The notes below the pieces were generated by a model. That model ran no database searches, was not told the DNA's origin, and saw only the letters and a list, made by a program, of their open reading frames with translations. A DNA stretch of 38,492 nt, taken from positions 1 to 38,492 of the forward strand of contig JBGSVW010000017.1 in the NCBI GenBank assembly GCA_041752735.1, read 5' to 3'. The stretch's first letter is position 1. Every line of letters starts with the position of its first letter. Below are positions 26,550-34,810 of this stretch, in pieces. Both the position numbers and the translations under genes were made by a program. Origin of the DNA: UBA1422 sp041752735 (lineage in GTDB: Bacteria; Bacillota; Clostridia; Peptostreptococcales; Anaerovoracaceae).

Positions 26550-27200
26550 TCAAGGTTGGACCATGTGGTTACGTACCGCATATAGTACCAATTCTGTGAC
26601 GTTTTTAAATTCCATTTTTCGCATGATGTTGGCCCTATGGGTCTCTACGGTTTTCACGCTTAGATTTAGTTTTTCAGATACGTCTTTATTGTTATACCCT
26701 TCTGCCAAAAGCTGAAGGATTTCCCGTTCCCGGGTTGACATGGACTTAGTATCATCATGAAGCCCAGTCTGAGATTCTTTCATATATGTGTTCACTACCA
26801 ACTCGGTTATCGTGTTGGACAGAAACATTCCGCCTTCATGGACCTTGCGTATGCTTTGGATTAATTCTTCTAGGGCATTTTCCTTCAAGACATACCCTTT
26901 GACGCCTGCAAACAATGCACGGGCGACAAAATCTTCGGATTTATGCATGGTTAGGATAACAATTTTAACGTTTGGTGCTTCTTGATGCAATTTTGCTGCC
27001 AAATCCAACCCATTGAGGCCGGGCAAAGAAATATCCAACACAGCCACGTCTGGGCTCGAACTACAAATTTTCCCAAAGGCCTCCTGACCGTCCGCCGCTT
27101 CTCCAATGACTTCGATGTTTTCATCCCGGGAAAGGAGAATAATCAAAGATTCACGTAATATCTTATGGTCATCAGCAATGAATACCTTAATCTTGTTCAT
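26550..27200 (-). CDS. NarL/FixJ-family response regulator
   Basis: A 216-residue regulator. Receiver domain: acidic pocket D10/D11, phosphoacceptor D56 in VAVLDISLPG, and switch Lys in YVLKENA. A C-terminal LuxR-type helix-turn-helix follows (about residues 150-212, with STREREILQLLAEGYNNKDVSEKL). Its start overlaps the kinase gene by 14 bases, making it the obvious partner of the Amt-kinase fusion. Its likely target is the next gene, amt, although no binding site could be assigned. Confidence 0.95.
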   Translation of the reverse strand: MNKIKVFIADDHKILRESLIILLSRDENIEVIGEAADGQEAFGKICSSSPDVAVLDISLPGLNGLDLAAKLHQEAPNVKIVILTMHKSEDFVARALFAGVKGYVLKENALEELIQSIRKVHEGGMFLSNTITELVVNTYMKESQTGLHDDTKSMSTREREILQLLAEGYNNKDVSEKLNLSVKTVETHRANIMRKMEFKNVTELVLYAVRNHMVQP

Positions 27201-29049
27201 ATGGAACCTCCATTGTCATTTTTGTACCGGAACCGGAATGACTTGCAATTCTTATGGTAGCGTTCAGCATATCCGCACGTTCTTTCATTGCAGTAAGCCC
27301 CAGTCCGCCGTGGGCGTCCATTGGTTCAAACCCCACACCATCATCAGAAATTTCCAAGTGGTAGGTTTGATTTTTATTTTTGATGAATTTTACCGTAGCA
27401 TTTTTGGCCTTGGAATGCTTAACCATGTTGGTCAGATTCTCCTGGAAAATTCTATATAGGTTTAGCTCCTCCGTGGCATCCCAATGGGGAAGCGGTTCTT
27501 CAATGATGCATGTAAACTTGATCCCGCTGACTTTTTCGGTCTTTTGGCATAGACTTTGGATACTGGCGGCTAACCCGTCATTGACCAATTCCAACGGTTT
27601 CAGATTGTGCAGCACATTCCGGATTTCTTCCATTGTATTGTCCACCAGTGAAATTGAAATATCCCGGCGAGCATCCAGTTGCTCATCACCTGTGTTGGTG
27701 TTTAGCAATCCAAGATTAATTTTCAAAGCTGCCAAAGACTGACCGGCGCCATCATGCAAATCCCTTGCAATGGTTTCCCGTTCCCTTTCCTGGGTTTCCA
27801 CGAGCATTTTTGCCTGACGTCTCAAAGCAGCGTTTTGCTGACTTATTTGCTCATTCAGGTCCTGCGTCAAATTCTCGTATTGCGCTTCCTTCATCTGTTG
27901 CATCCAGGTATATACATCGGAGAATTCCACAATATTCAGGCCTTTAACCTCTTCTTCCGGCGCGACACGAAGGCCAATGATTTTATTGATTAAAAAGAAT
28001 ACCAACAGGCTGGTTCCAAATGCCCATGCAAAGTTCACCATGACTCCCAGGGCCTGAACACCCAACTGGGTCCATCTTGATGCATAGTTCAAGTATTCCG
28101 ATTCTGCAAAAAGTGGGCAAAGCAATATGCCACAAACGCCACCAAATCCGTGGATTGGAACTGCATTCACCGCATCATCAATTTTGAGTTTTTGCAACAG
28201 CAGGCTGGCGATTACCACGACAAATCCGGCAATCATACCTACCATAATCGAGGTGATTGGGGTAAGCATATCCGAACCTGCGGTAATGGCTACAAGGCCA
28301 CCCAATGCGCCGTTAAAAATTGCTTCCATGTAGCTTTGATTTTTTGCAATAAGATAAGTTGCAATGACTGCCCCGACAACCCCGGCGCAGGCTGCCAGAT
28401 TCGTGTTTAGGAGTATCAACCCAATCTGTGCGTCAAATCGGAGCAAGCTTCCACCGTTGAACCCAAACCAGCTGAACCATAGGATAAATGTTCCCAATGC
28501 GGCAAATGGAATATTGGATCTGCCTAGTCGCATGGACTTTTGGTTGTCATCCCACCTACCTTTGCGCGCGCCGACTATCAGGATCCCCGCCAACGCTACC
28601 CATCCGGCTGTACCATGAACCACTGAAGCCCCCGCAAAGTCGATGAATCCCAGTTTTCCAAGAAAACCCATTGCCCCACCGTCCAGCGCACCCCATACCC
28701 AATGACCATACACAGGATAAATCAAGGCACCCACCAGTATGGTGGCAGGAATCAAGGCGGATAGTTTGGTCCGTTCCGACATGCTTCCGGAAAAAATCGT
28801 CACAGCGGTGCCTGCAAACATCAATTCGTAAAAAATAAAAATGGCATCGTTTCCGGCGCCAAACATAATCCGATATCCTATCAAATAAAAAGCCAGCGTC
28901 GCGACAACAAAAGCTATGATATTTTCCATTGCCACACTGATTGCATTTTTTGGTTGCACAAAACCAACTTCATAGCAAATGAAGCCTGCCTGCATGAAAA
29001 ACACAAAACAGGCACAGACGAGAATCCATAATTGATCTAAATTTGCCAT
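27187..29049 (-). CDS. Ammonium-transporter/histidine-kinase fusion (ammonium sensor kinase)
   Basis: A 620-residue fusion. Residues 1-365 are a complete Amt/Rh-like domain: gate Phe F78, D137, twin histidines H145 and H300, and WFGFNGGS at 194-201. The second gating Phe found in transporters is replaced by Leu (about L213, in GLILLNT). A linker helix, probably coiled coil (about 380-425), leads to a NarX-type HisKA_3 domain with phosphoacceptor H432 in ARDLHDGAGQS, then an HATPase domain (QENLTNMVKHS, SDDGVGF at 568-574, GGLGLTAMKERA). Amt-kinase fusions are known, for example Ks-Amt5 of Kuenenia. Sensing rather than bulk transport is inferred. ATG 29049 follows ACGGAGTC. Confidence 0.95.
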   Translation of the reverse strand: MANLDQLWILVCACFVFFMQAGFICYEVGFVQPKNAISVAMENIIAFVVATLAFYLIGYRIMFGAGNDAIFIFYELMFAGTAVTIFSGSMSERTKLSALIPATILVGALIYPVYGHWVWGALDGGAMGFLGKLGFIDFAGASVVHGTAGWVALAGILIVGARKGRWDDNQKSMRLGRSNIPFAALGTFILWFSWFGFNGGSLLRFDAQIGLILLNTNLAACAGVVGAVIATYLIAKNQSYMEAIFNGALGGLVAITAGSDMLTPITSIMVGMIAGFVVVIASLLLQKLKIDDAVNAVPIHGFGGVCGILLCPLFAESEYLNYASRWTQLGVQALGVMVNFAWAFGTSLLVFFLINKIIGLRVAPEEEVKGLNIVEFSDVYTWMQQMKEAQYENLTQDLNEQISQQNAALRRQAKMLVETQERERETIARDLHDGAGQSLAALKINLGLLNTNTGDEQLDARRDISISLVDNTMEEIRNVLHNLKPLELVNDGLAASIQSLCQKTEKVSGIKFTCIIEEPLPHWDATEELNLYRIFQENLTNMVKHSKAKNATVKFIKNKNQTYHLEISDDGVGFEPMDAHGGLGLTAMKERADMLNATIRIASHSGSGTKMTMEVPYEQD

Positions 29050-29078
29050 TGTTTGACTCCGTTCTTTTTTGTCAGATG

Positions 29079-29759
29079 CTATCTTTTTTTGTCTGAGAAA
29101 CCTCTTCTGATATGCTGCGCATCACAAAATGGCATGTTATAGGACTGGCCGCAACGGCATAAGGTGATTCGGTTCCGAATTTCATAGATAAAGCCATCCG
29201 CAGACTCAATTGGAATACCTCCCTTGATATATAACGGTCCACTGCATCTCTTTTCCGGATCCTGAAGAATCTCAATCGCAGGTTCCAGATAAGGCTCAAT
29301 CACATTACCTTCTTTATCTTTTACTACCAATCTGCCGGCAGGACATTCCACAGCGGCAAGAATTGCTTCTTCTCTCATTTTTGGATCATCTGAGTGCCGT
29401 ACCAAGGTCCAGGCCACACCCTCTTTTCGATGGCAAAATCGAGCCAGTGCACAACGACCATCGTCCAACAAGTTCAATGTAGGTCCCTCTGTGATGCTCA
29501 TCAATCGATCTTCATATTTTTTCGTAGAAGCGGTTTCAGTTCCGTCAAATTCAATATGCTCATGGGTTCCATCACAAAAAGGCGGTGTGGTTGTCTTGCC
29601 GCAACGGCAAAGAGAATACGTTTCACCATGTGGGAATTCTCGGCCATCTTTGTAGATATACCCCTGCCCCTTTGGTTTTATAATCTTTTCGCTTAGAGGA
29701 ACGTTGCCGGTCACAATATATGGACCGTCTTTAACAATAGTGATTTTTCGGTCTGACAT
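29079..29759 (-). CDS. CDGSH-type iron-sulfur protein with two CDGSH domains
   Basis: A 226-residue soluble protein. The first CDGSH site is C51, C53, C62, H66 in CRCGKTTTPPFCDGTH. A middle segment with C103, C109, C139 and C172 resembles the divergent mono-cluster (Fer4_19-like) domain often paired with it. The second CDGSH site is C201, C203, C212, H216 in CRCGQSYNMPFCDAQH. Each C3H site binds a labile [2Fe-2S] cluster used in redox or cluster transfer. It sits 29 bases before the Amt-kinase gene and 54 bases after a DUF2148 gene, in one direction. Confidence 0.92.
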   Translation of the reverse strand: MSDRKITIVKDGPYIVTGNVPLSEKIIKPKGQGYIYKDGREFPHGETYSLCRCGKTTTPPFCDGTHEHIEFDGTETASTKKYEDRLMSITEGPTLNLLDDGRCALARFCHRKEGVAWTLVRHSDDPKMREEAILAAVECPAGRLVVKDKEGNVIEPYLEPAIEILQDPEKRCSGPLYIKGGIPIESADGFIYEIRNRITLCRCGQSYNMPFCDAQHIRRGFSDKKR

Positions 29760-29813
29760 GGCAGTCCCGCCCCCTTCTCTTTTAGAATTATCTGTCCGAT
29801 TTTTGGAAAGTGG

Positions 29814-30365
29814 TTATGCGGAAATCACCGGGGTTGAATCCCGGTCAAAGAAGTTGCTTTTTGTGTATGTAGATAGTGGGATGCCATAACAAATCGCGAC
29901 GTCTTTTCCGAAAACTCCAAGCGAAAGAGCAGCTTTCCCGATGGAAAACATAACCCGGTTGTCTATTCGATGATCTGCAGCAATAGAGACAGCAGAACCA
30001 ATGGCGATTCCAAGGTCTGTAGTATTTAATGCACAGTGGGAACCCGATTTTACTGAGTTGACACAGTCTCCAAATCCGCAAAAGCCACAGGAGTCCAAGC
30101 CAAGTGGAATGCTTTCCACGCCAATCAACACGATGCAATGACTGTCATCCACATTGTTGGCATCTCGGTTACAAAAATCCAGACCCGGCATTGTCGCGAG
30201 CTTTCTCATTTCGTTTGAAATGGCATTTTTTTCATTGCCATCCAAAATCATAGCAACAATCTTATCTACCCCACAGCCCTTTGGCGCTGTTCTGGCTGCG
30301 GCTACCATTTGATGGGCTACAGACAATGCGGTTATTTTTTCCGAAGTTGTTGAATCGTATTTCAT
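29814..30365 (-). CDS. DUF2148 ferredoxin-domain protein
   Basis: A 183-residue protein of the DUF2148 family, found in anaerobes. It has AARTAPKGCGVDKI near the N-terminus and a cysteine cluster DSCGFCGFGDCVNSVKSGSHC (C-x2-C-x4-C pattern) that probably binds an Fe-S cluster, then GIAIGSAVSIAADHRIDNRV. The function is unknown. ATG 30365 follows GGAGGTTCAC; a four-codon upstream start has no ribosome site. It is the first gene of the possible operon leading to the Amt-kinase. Confidence 0.88.
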   Translation of the reverse strand: MKYDSTTSEKITALSVAHQMVAAARTAPKGCGVDKIVAMILDGNEKNAISNEMRKLATMPGLDFCNRDANNVDDSHCIVLIGVESIPLGLDSCGFCGFGDCVNSVKSGSHCALNTTDLGIAIGSAVSIAADHRIDNRVMFSIGKAALSLGVFGKDVAICYGIPLSTYTKSNFFDRDSTPVISA

Positions 30366-30401
30366 GTGAACCTCCATAGTATATCATTATGTCTTGCACG
30401 A

Positions 30402-30437
30402 GAAAAGACTCCCATGTCATTTAGCAGGAGTCTTTTC
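30402..30437 (-). terminator. Terminator of the TadG-like gene
   Basis: GAAAAGACTCC/GGAGTCTTTTC perfect 11-bp inverted repeat (30402-30412 with 30427-30437) after the TadG-like stop. The U-run is short. Confidence 0.75.
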
Positions 30438-30461
30438 GATTTGTTAACTTTTTAATAGTCA

Positions 30462-31706
30462 TTATTCAATCAGATTTACGACTCGTAAGCCAAAGTCTGC
30501 ATTTGGATCAATGATAATCTGTCCTGATCCGATATTCAAATCCTCTAAGAATCTGCCTTCAAACCAGAAGGTTTCTTCGTACGAATTTTTGTGTACTTTC
30601 TCGAGGAAGAAGGCTGCAAATCCAATGATCTCAACTTGTGTGCCCACGCTAGCATTTCTTGGCAACAGTGTATTGACCACCGGAATCAACATGACTCTGC
30701 CGTCGCCAATTTTTGCCTTGGTATAATCCGTATTGCTATCTCTGTTGATTCTCAATGCAAACCGATCGACAGATGCTTGTCCACCACTGGAAGGCGCATA
30801 ATAAGCCATATTGTCGGTAACATAATATATTTTATGATACCCGTTTTCCAGGTAGTCATAGTAGTCATAGATTGATTGCGCCGCATCAATCTTGACGTTC
30901 ATGTAGTCAAACTGATAAGGATAATTGTTGGTCACACCCGTCTGTGTCTTGGTGATATTGGCCGATGTCGTCCACCCAGTAAAATTGCTGTAAGAGACTT
31001 GATACCAGGTTGTGGATCCTACCTTTGTTTCCGCAACGTAGGTTACTACAGTATTCTTTCCGGATATGGTTCCCATTTTTTTACTTGTAGTCTTGGTGGT
31101 TTGGTATAATATTGTGCTTTTATTCTTGGTTTGATATGAATACGTGTAGGTGGTATAACCGCTAAATTTTGAATCAGTCAGAAAATCATTGGGGTATGTA
31201 TATCCATTGGGATACGGTCCAGCTCCATACATACGCATAACATAGGTTTCATCATAGTTAAATGCATAAGGCTTAGGGATAACAAAAGGAACTATCCATG
31301 GAACGCTGCCTGCAATGCCGTATTGTGCAACCGCCTTTGTCGTAATCACTTTGCTATTGATGCCAAATATTTTTGCAAAGGTGTAATTCAGCGTTTGCGT
31401 ACAAGTAATCAATGCCTTGGTCTCATCACCTTGATATGGAGTCGTCAGTGTAATCTGTGTGCCATCAATGCCATTCAATTCGGCATACTCCTCCGCGGTT
31501 AGTTGCGCAGCGGTGGCATCCGGTAAATCCTGCGCTGCAGCCAAGGCAGCTGCATCAGTTGCATTTTGCATTTTTGATTTCGTCAAAGCAGCTGATCCAG
31601 TATCTACTGCCAACGCAACGAATCCCAACAAAACAACCATAGCCACTGCAAAGACGACCATCGCTTGACCGGTTTCGTTTTTAAAATTTTTAAATCCTCT
31701 AATCAT
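30462..31706 (-). CDS. TadG-like surface protein with an SH3-like insertion
   Basis: A 414-residue protein. The N-terminus is the TadE/TadG pseudopilin-like segment (GQAMVVFAVAMVVLLGFVAL, about residues 13-32), then DTGSAALTKSKMQNATDAAALAAAQDLP, which anchors it in the membrane. A middle stretch (about 200-252, with AETKVGSTTWYQVSYSNFTGW) looks like a bacterial SH3 domain. The C-terminal part (RVMLIPVV, IIGFAAFFLE) returns to the family pattern. ATG 31706 follows GAGGTAGGG. No other tad or flp genes are nearby. The role is unknown; a surface or envelope one is likely. Confidence 0.8.
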   Translation of the reverse strand: MIRGFKNFKNETGQAMVVFAVAMVVLLGFVALAVDTGSAALTKSKMQNATDAAALAAAQDLPDATAAQLTAEEYAELNGIDGTQITLTTPYQGDETKALITCTQTLNYTFAKIFGINSKVITTKAVAQYGIAGSVPWIVPFVIPKPYAFNYDETYVMRMYGAGPYPNGYTYPNDFLTDSKFSGYTTYTYSYQTKNKSTILYQTTKTTSKKMGTISGKNTVVTYVAETKVGSTTWYQVSYSNFTGWTTSANITKTQTGVTNNYPYQFDYMNVKIDAAQSIYDYYDYLENGYHKIYYVTDNMAYYAPSSGGQASVDRFALRINRDSNTDYTKAKIGDGRVMLIPVVNTLLPRNASVGTQVEIIGFAAFFLEKVHKNSYEETFWFEGRFLEDLNIGSGQIIIDPNADFGLRVVNLIE

Positions 31707-31753
31707 TTTACCCTACCTCACAAAATATATTCTTGTGTAACGAGATGTACAAA

Positions 31754-31777
31754 TTGCGTACCCCTTTTTTTACGCAA
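31754..31777. repeat. Inverted repeat in the TadG-like leader
   Basis: TTGCGTA (31754-31760) and TACGCAA (31771-31777) are perfect inverted repeats separated by 10 bases. They lie between the predicted promoter and the TadG-like start and could be an operator or an RNA hairpin. Confidence 0.5.
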
Positions 31778-31815
31778 AAATGGAATAATATGGTTTGCCA
31801 AATATTCTGTTATTA

Positions 31816-31844
31816 ATGCTACCATAAAGTTATAAAAAATGCAA
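31816..31844 (-). promoter_or_regulatory. Possible promoter of the TadG-like gene
   Basis: On the minus strand TTGCAT (31839-31844) and TAGCAT (31816-31821) are 17 bases apart. The -35 box is part of the first copy of the 30-bp tandem repeat. Confidence 0.4.
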
Positions 31845-31880
31845 GTTTTTACCATAAAGTTATAAAAAATGCAAATTTTT
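31821..31880. repeat. Two tandem copies of a 30-bp repeat
   Basis: Copies at 31821-31850 and 31851-31880 (ACCATAAAGTTATAAAAAAT, then GCAAGTTTTT or GCAAATTTTT) differ at one base, and a partial third begins at 31881. They overlap the predicted -35 region of the TadG-like gene. Confidence 0.95.
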
Positions 31881-31930
31881 ACCAAATTTATTTGTTTGGT
31901 ATACTGAGTTGTTTAAGACACCCTATGAAT

Positions 31931-34060
31931 TTAGTTGCTTTTGCTGGGTTTCGATTTTCTGCGATACCCCATCCAAAATAATCCAAAGATTATACAAACG
32001 CTGGCAATGGATATAAACCACCCATACCTGAACCAGGGGTCTTCATATTTAATCATAATGGTGTGGTTTCCCGGCGGAACCGAAACGCAGAAATGAATAT
32101 CATCGCATTTGGATATTAATATTTTTTCCCCATCAATATATCCTACAAAATTTTTGTTAAACAAGAAATTGAATGTTAAGGTTTCTGTTTTTTTCTCACT
32201 TATATTTAGATTGATTCTATTTGTAGTGACTTCATATTCTTTTTCTGTTTTTTGTGAGTCCCCTGCAATATAGACCATTGGGAAAGCATCGCTGTCATAA
32301 AAAATCACTCTGTGTTTGTCAACGTATTTTTTTATTATTCCATAGGATGCAAGCTTTGTCTCATAGTCTGTTGATTTTTCTAAAGGAACAATATACCATT
32401 TTACACCCGCTTTTCTGAAATATGATATAGGTAATGCCTTGTTCCCATCGAAAATTGAAGTAAAATTCATCCCTAGGGCTGCCTTATCATTTTCTTTTGA
32501 GATTAAAGGTTCATACCCACCGATTGCATTCAATCCCCATAGGGTTGCATAATTAAAACCTAATGTTGGCGCAGTGTAGTATTGATAGTTGTTCTGATCT
32601 GTCAATTTCCATATATCAAATCCAACTGATACGATTCGTCCAGTTGAAAGTTCTTGAACCAGTGGTTCTTCCAACGGTATCTCATCTGCATGGTGTTCTC
32701 CAAAATCCCGATACGGTGTCCCAATATACAAAATGGAGAAGTTGAGTATTTGCAGAAGAATCACACCCAGAATAATCGTATTGTGGATTGAGCGCTTCCC
32801 CTTGAATCGATGAAGAATTGACGCAAAAATCAGTGCTGCAATGACTATGAGATAAAAGTCTAAAAAAAGAGAAATTTTAAATGGCCACCTTAACCGATTT
32901 AGTATCGGAATCAAGTAAATACCATAATTGAATATCCAGTTTGTGGACCACAAAAATGCCAGTATTGCTGGATATGCAAACACTGATATACTTACCGAAG
33001 CGTTAGCAATTTCCTTGTTCCTCAAAAAATATCTGCCTACAATGCCAACAATAACAAGAACCACAGTGATATATCCAACATGGGATAGATTGACAAGATT
33101 CATATCACCGGAGAAAGTATTCTCTGTGACGTTCGTAAATGGGAAAAATAAGCCTTTTGCTAGTTGATCAATCGGATAATACCGGTCCACAAACGTACCA
33201 AACGGGATTTGAGCACTACGAAATGCTGACATCGTAGTTTGAGACCACATGGGCATAAGAAGCGGTAAACTAATTACAAATACGAGACTGTACCCTTTTA
33301 TATACTCAAATAAATATCTTCTTAGATTGGTAAGTCTATGTCCTTTTCCCGAATCAGATGCAACAAAAAATAGAACGGTCACAAATTCAAAGATCACCGA
33401 ATATATAAAGTATTGGATGTGTCCTGAATAAAACAATAGCAACCTTGGTACAATACAAACCAAAGTGGACATGAGAGAAGGCGATTTATAGGATCGAAAG
33501 GTTAGAAGCAACATCCATGGGAAATATGCTGCCACCGAAGAAACAACAACCCATGAATTCGATGCAAAAATAATAAAACTACCCATCGACCAAGTCAACC
33601 CAGCGAAAAAGGCAATTCCCGATTCAACACGAAAAGATTTGATGAAAAAAAACATACCAAGAGCGCCAATCATGAGATGAATGATCACTTGAATATCTAT
33701 TGCAGCAAAATAGTGACCAAGAAATAATTTGCTCATAAAAACCGACAGATAGGTAATCGGGTACAATGCAGCCGATTGGCCCACCGATAGAGATGGTGTC
33801 CCTAGAAACTGATGAAAATTATAAACTGCAATTTGGCCGAATTGAAGGCTTTCGTAATTATGAATATAATATGGCAAGAAATAGTCACGATTATCGTCCT
33901 GAAGAAAATAATAAGGGTACTTACATTCCAGCATAATCAGAAATAACAACACGACGAAAACAAGCGCTAGTGGAAACAACCAGAGCTTTGGGGTCTCATC
34001 CTTGTAGTTCAATTCATTGTTATACGTCATTCTTTTGTTTATTTTCTCGAATAAAGCCAT
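31931..34060 (-). CDS. YfhO-like polytopic membrane protein, start uncertain
   Basis: About 709 residues with 12 or more helices. The first loop has FLQDDNRDYFLPYYIHNYESL and FHQFLGTPSLSVGQSAALYP, matching the D-rich luminal loop of YfhO/GT-C-like enzymes, which are linked to glycosylation of wall polymers. The C-terminus has a beta-rich domain ending VSVPPGNHTIMIKYEDPWFRYGW. The frame stays open upstream to 34561 with no ATG; those codons encode a decayed HsdS piece. Candidate starts are ATGs at 34084, 34072, 34060 and 34030. None has a good ribosome site; I show 34060. Upstream DNA may have replaced its normal 5' end. Confidence 0.75.
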   Translation of the reverse strand: MALFEKINKRMTYNNELNYKDETPKLWLFPLALVFVVLLFLIMLECKYPYYFLQDDNRDYFLPYYIHNYESLQFGQIAVYNFHQFLGTPSLSVGQSAALYPITYLSVFMSKLFLGHYFAAIDIQVIIHLMIGALGMFFFIKSFRVESGIAFFAGLTWSMGSFIIFASNSWVVVSSVAAYFPWMLLLTFRSYKSPSLMSTLVCIVPRLLLFYSGHIQYFIYSVIFEFVTVLFFVASDSGKGHRLTNLRRYLFEYIKGYSLVFVISLPLLMPMWSQTTMSAFRSAQIPFGTFVDRYYPIDQLAKGLFFPFTNVTENTFSGDMNLVNLSHVGYITVVLVIVGIVGRYFLRNKEIANASVSISVFAYPAILAFLWSTNWIFNYGIYLIPILNRLRWPFKISLFLDFYLIVIAALIFASILHRFKGKRSIHNTIILGVILLQILNFSILYIGTPYRDFGEHHADEIPLEEPLVQELSTGRIVSVGFDIWKLTDQNNYQYYTAPTLGFNYATLWGLNAIGGYEPLISKENDKAALGMNFTSIFDGNKALPISYFRKAGVKWYIVPLEKSTDYETKLASYGIIKKYVDKHRVIFYDSDAFPMVYIAGDSQKTEKEYEVTTNRINLNISEKKTETLTFNFLFNKNFVGYIDGEKILISKCDDIHFCVSVPPGNHTIMIKYEDPWFRYGWFISIASVCIIFGLFWMGYRRKSKPSKSN

Positions 34061-34084
34061 ATTTGCTACCATTTCCAACAACAT

Positions 34085-34590
34085 TGCTTTTCTTAACAAT
34101 AAAAATCGGTCTCTTCTTCGTCTCCAGATAATACTTGAGGTACTATAAAACTCTGCATACTCTTGTGCATTAACTCCGGGTTGTCCTGAGCGCTGTGAAT
34201 TAATACGAATGTAGTCATTATATTTACTTGTTAGTGTGCTTTGAAAAACAAATTCGGCATCATATTCTGGCTTTATTCTTGTTCGAATAAGAAATCCTGC
34301 ATAATACACTAATCCATCGGACTCATTGTAAATATAGGATTTCCCGACACTTGCACCAGTTCTGGCAAAAAGAATATCTCCGATTTTCAATTTATAGTTT
34401 CCTGCGTTGCTTAAGTCAATTTGAGGAGAGGTAAGATCAGTTTCAACAAACCTTCTTGATACATCATCAATGTCAGTTATTCGTATATATTTGTTTTCTC
34501 CATCGTATTCTGTAGCTGCTGCATTCAATCCGTATTCAAACGAATCGCTCAACTCTCCCAACTTACGCTGTTCCCACGTAAAAGTAAAAG
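34085..34590 (-). pseudogene. Remnant of a type I restriction specificity subunit (hsdS)
   Basis: The open frame upstream of the YfhO-like protein encodes typical HsdS sequence: FTFTWEQRKLGELSDSFEYG, KYIRITDID, LKIGDILFARTGASVGKSY and NSQRSGQPGVNAQEYAEF. After that it is damaged: the phase changes near 34135, and only the end of a conserved linker (LLLRKAMLLEM) remains, implying loss of about 30 codons. There is no ATG and no second target-recognition domain, and no hsdM or hsdR is present. It reads directly into the YfhO-like protein, so an HsdS-YfhO chimera is formally possible, though without a start codon. Confidence 0.8.
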
Positions 34591-34737
34591 AGCCAAGGAA
34601 ATCTGCAGGAGCAGTCCACTGCCCTGACAGAATACAACGAAGCGCTTGTCCGACGGCTGATTGAAAAGGTCACTGTCTACGAGGACAAATTCACCGTGGA
34701 ATTCAAATCAGGTCTCAGCATCGATATAAACGAATAA
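34588..34737 (+). pseudogene. C-terminal remnant of a serine site-specific recombinase
   Basis: An open frame with no start encodes STALTEYNEALVRRLIEKVT, then VYEDKFTVEFKSGLSIDINE and a stop. This is the conserved C-terminal tail of large serine recombinases of mobile elements (LIEKVTVYEDK...FKSG). The upstream catalytic and DNA-binding domains are missing. It abuts the hsdS remnant, in the opposite direction, at about 34590, so an element has been largely deleted here. Confidence 0.75.
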
Positions 34738-34793
34738 GAGAGCAAGTCGCCCTTCGGATTATTAAGTTCATCCGGGCGACTTGCTCTCTTATT
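34733..34793. repeat. 20-bp perfect inverted repeat after the recombinase remnant
   Basis: Arms 34733-34752 and 34774-34793 (AATAAGAGAGCAAGTCGCCC and its complement) are perfectly paired around a 21-base loop. The left arm includes the recombinase stop codon. It could be the element's terminator, though the trailing U-run is weak, or an end structure. Confidence 0.9.
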
Positions 34794-34810
34794 GTCGTTA
34801 TGCCACAGTT

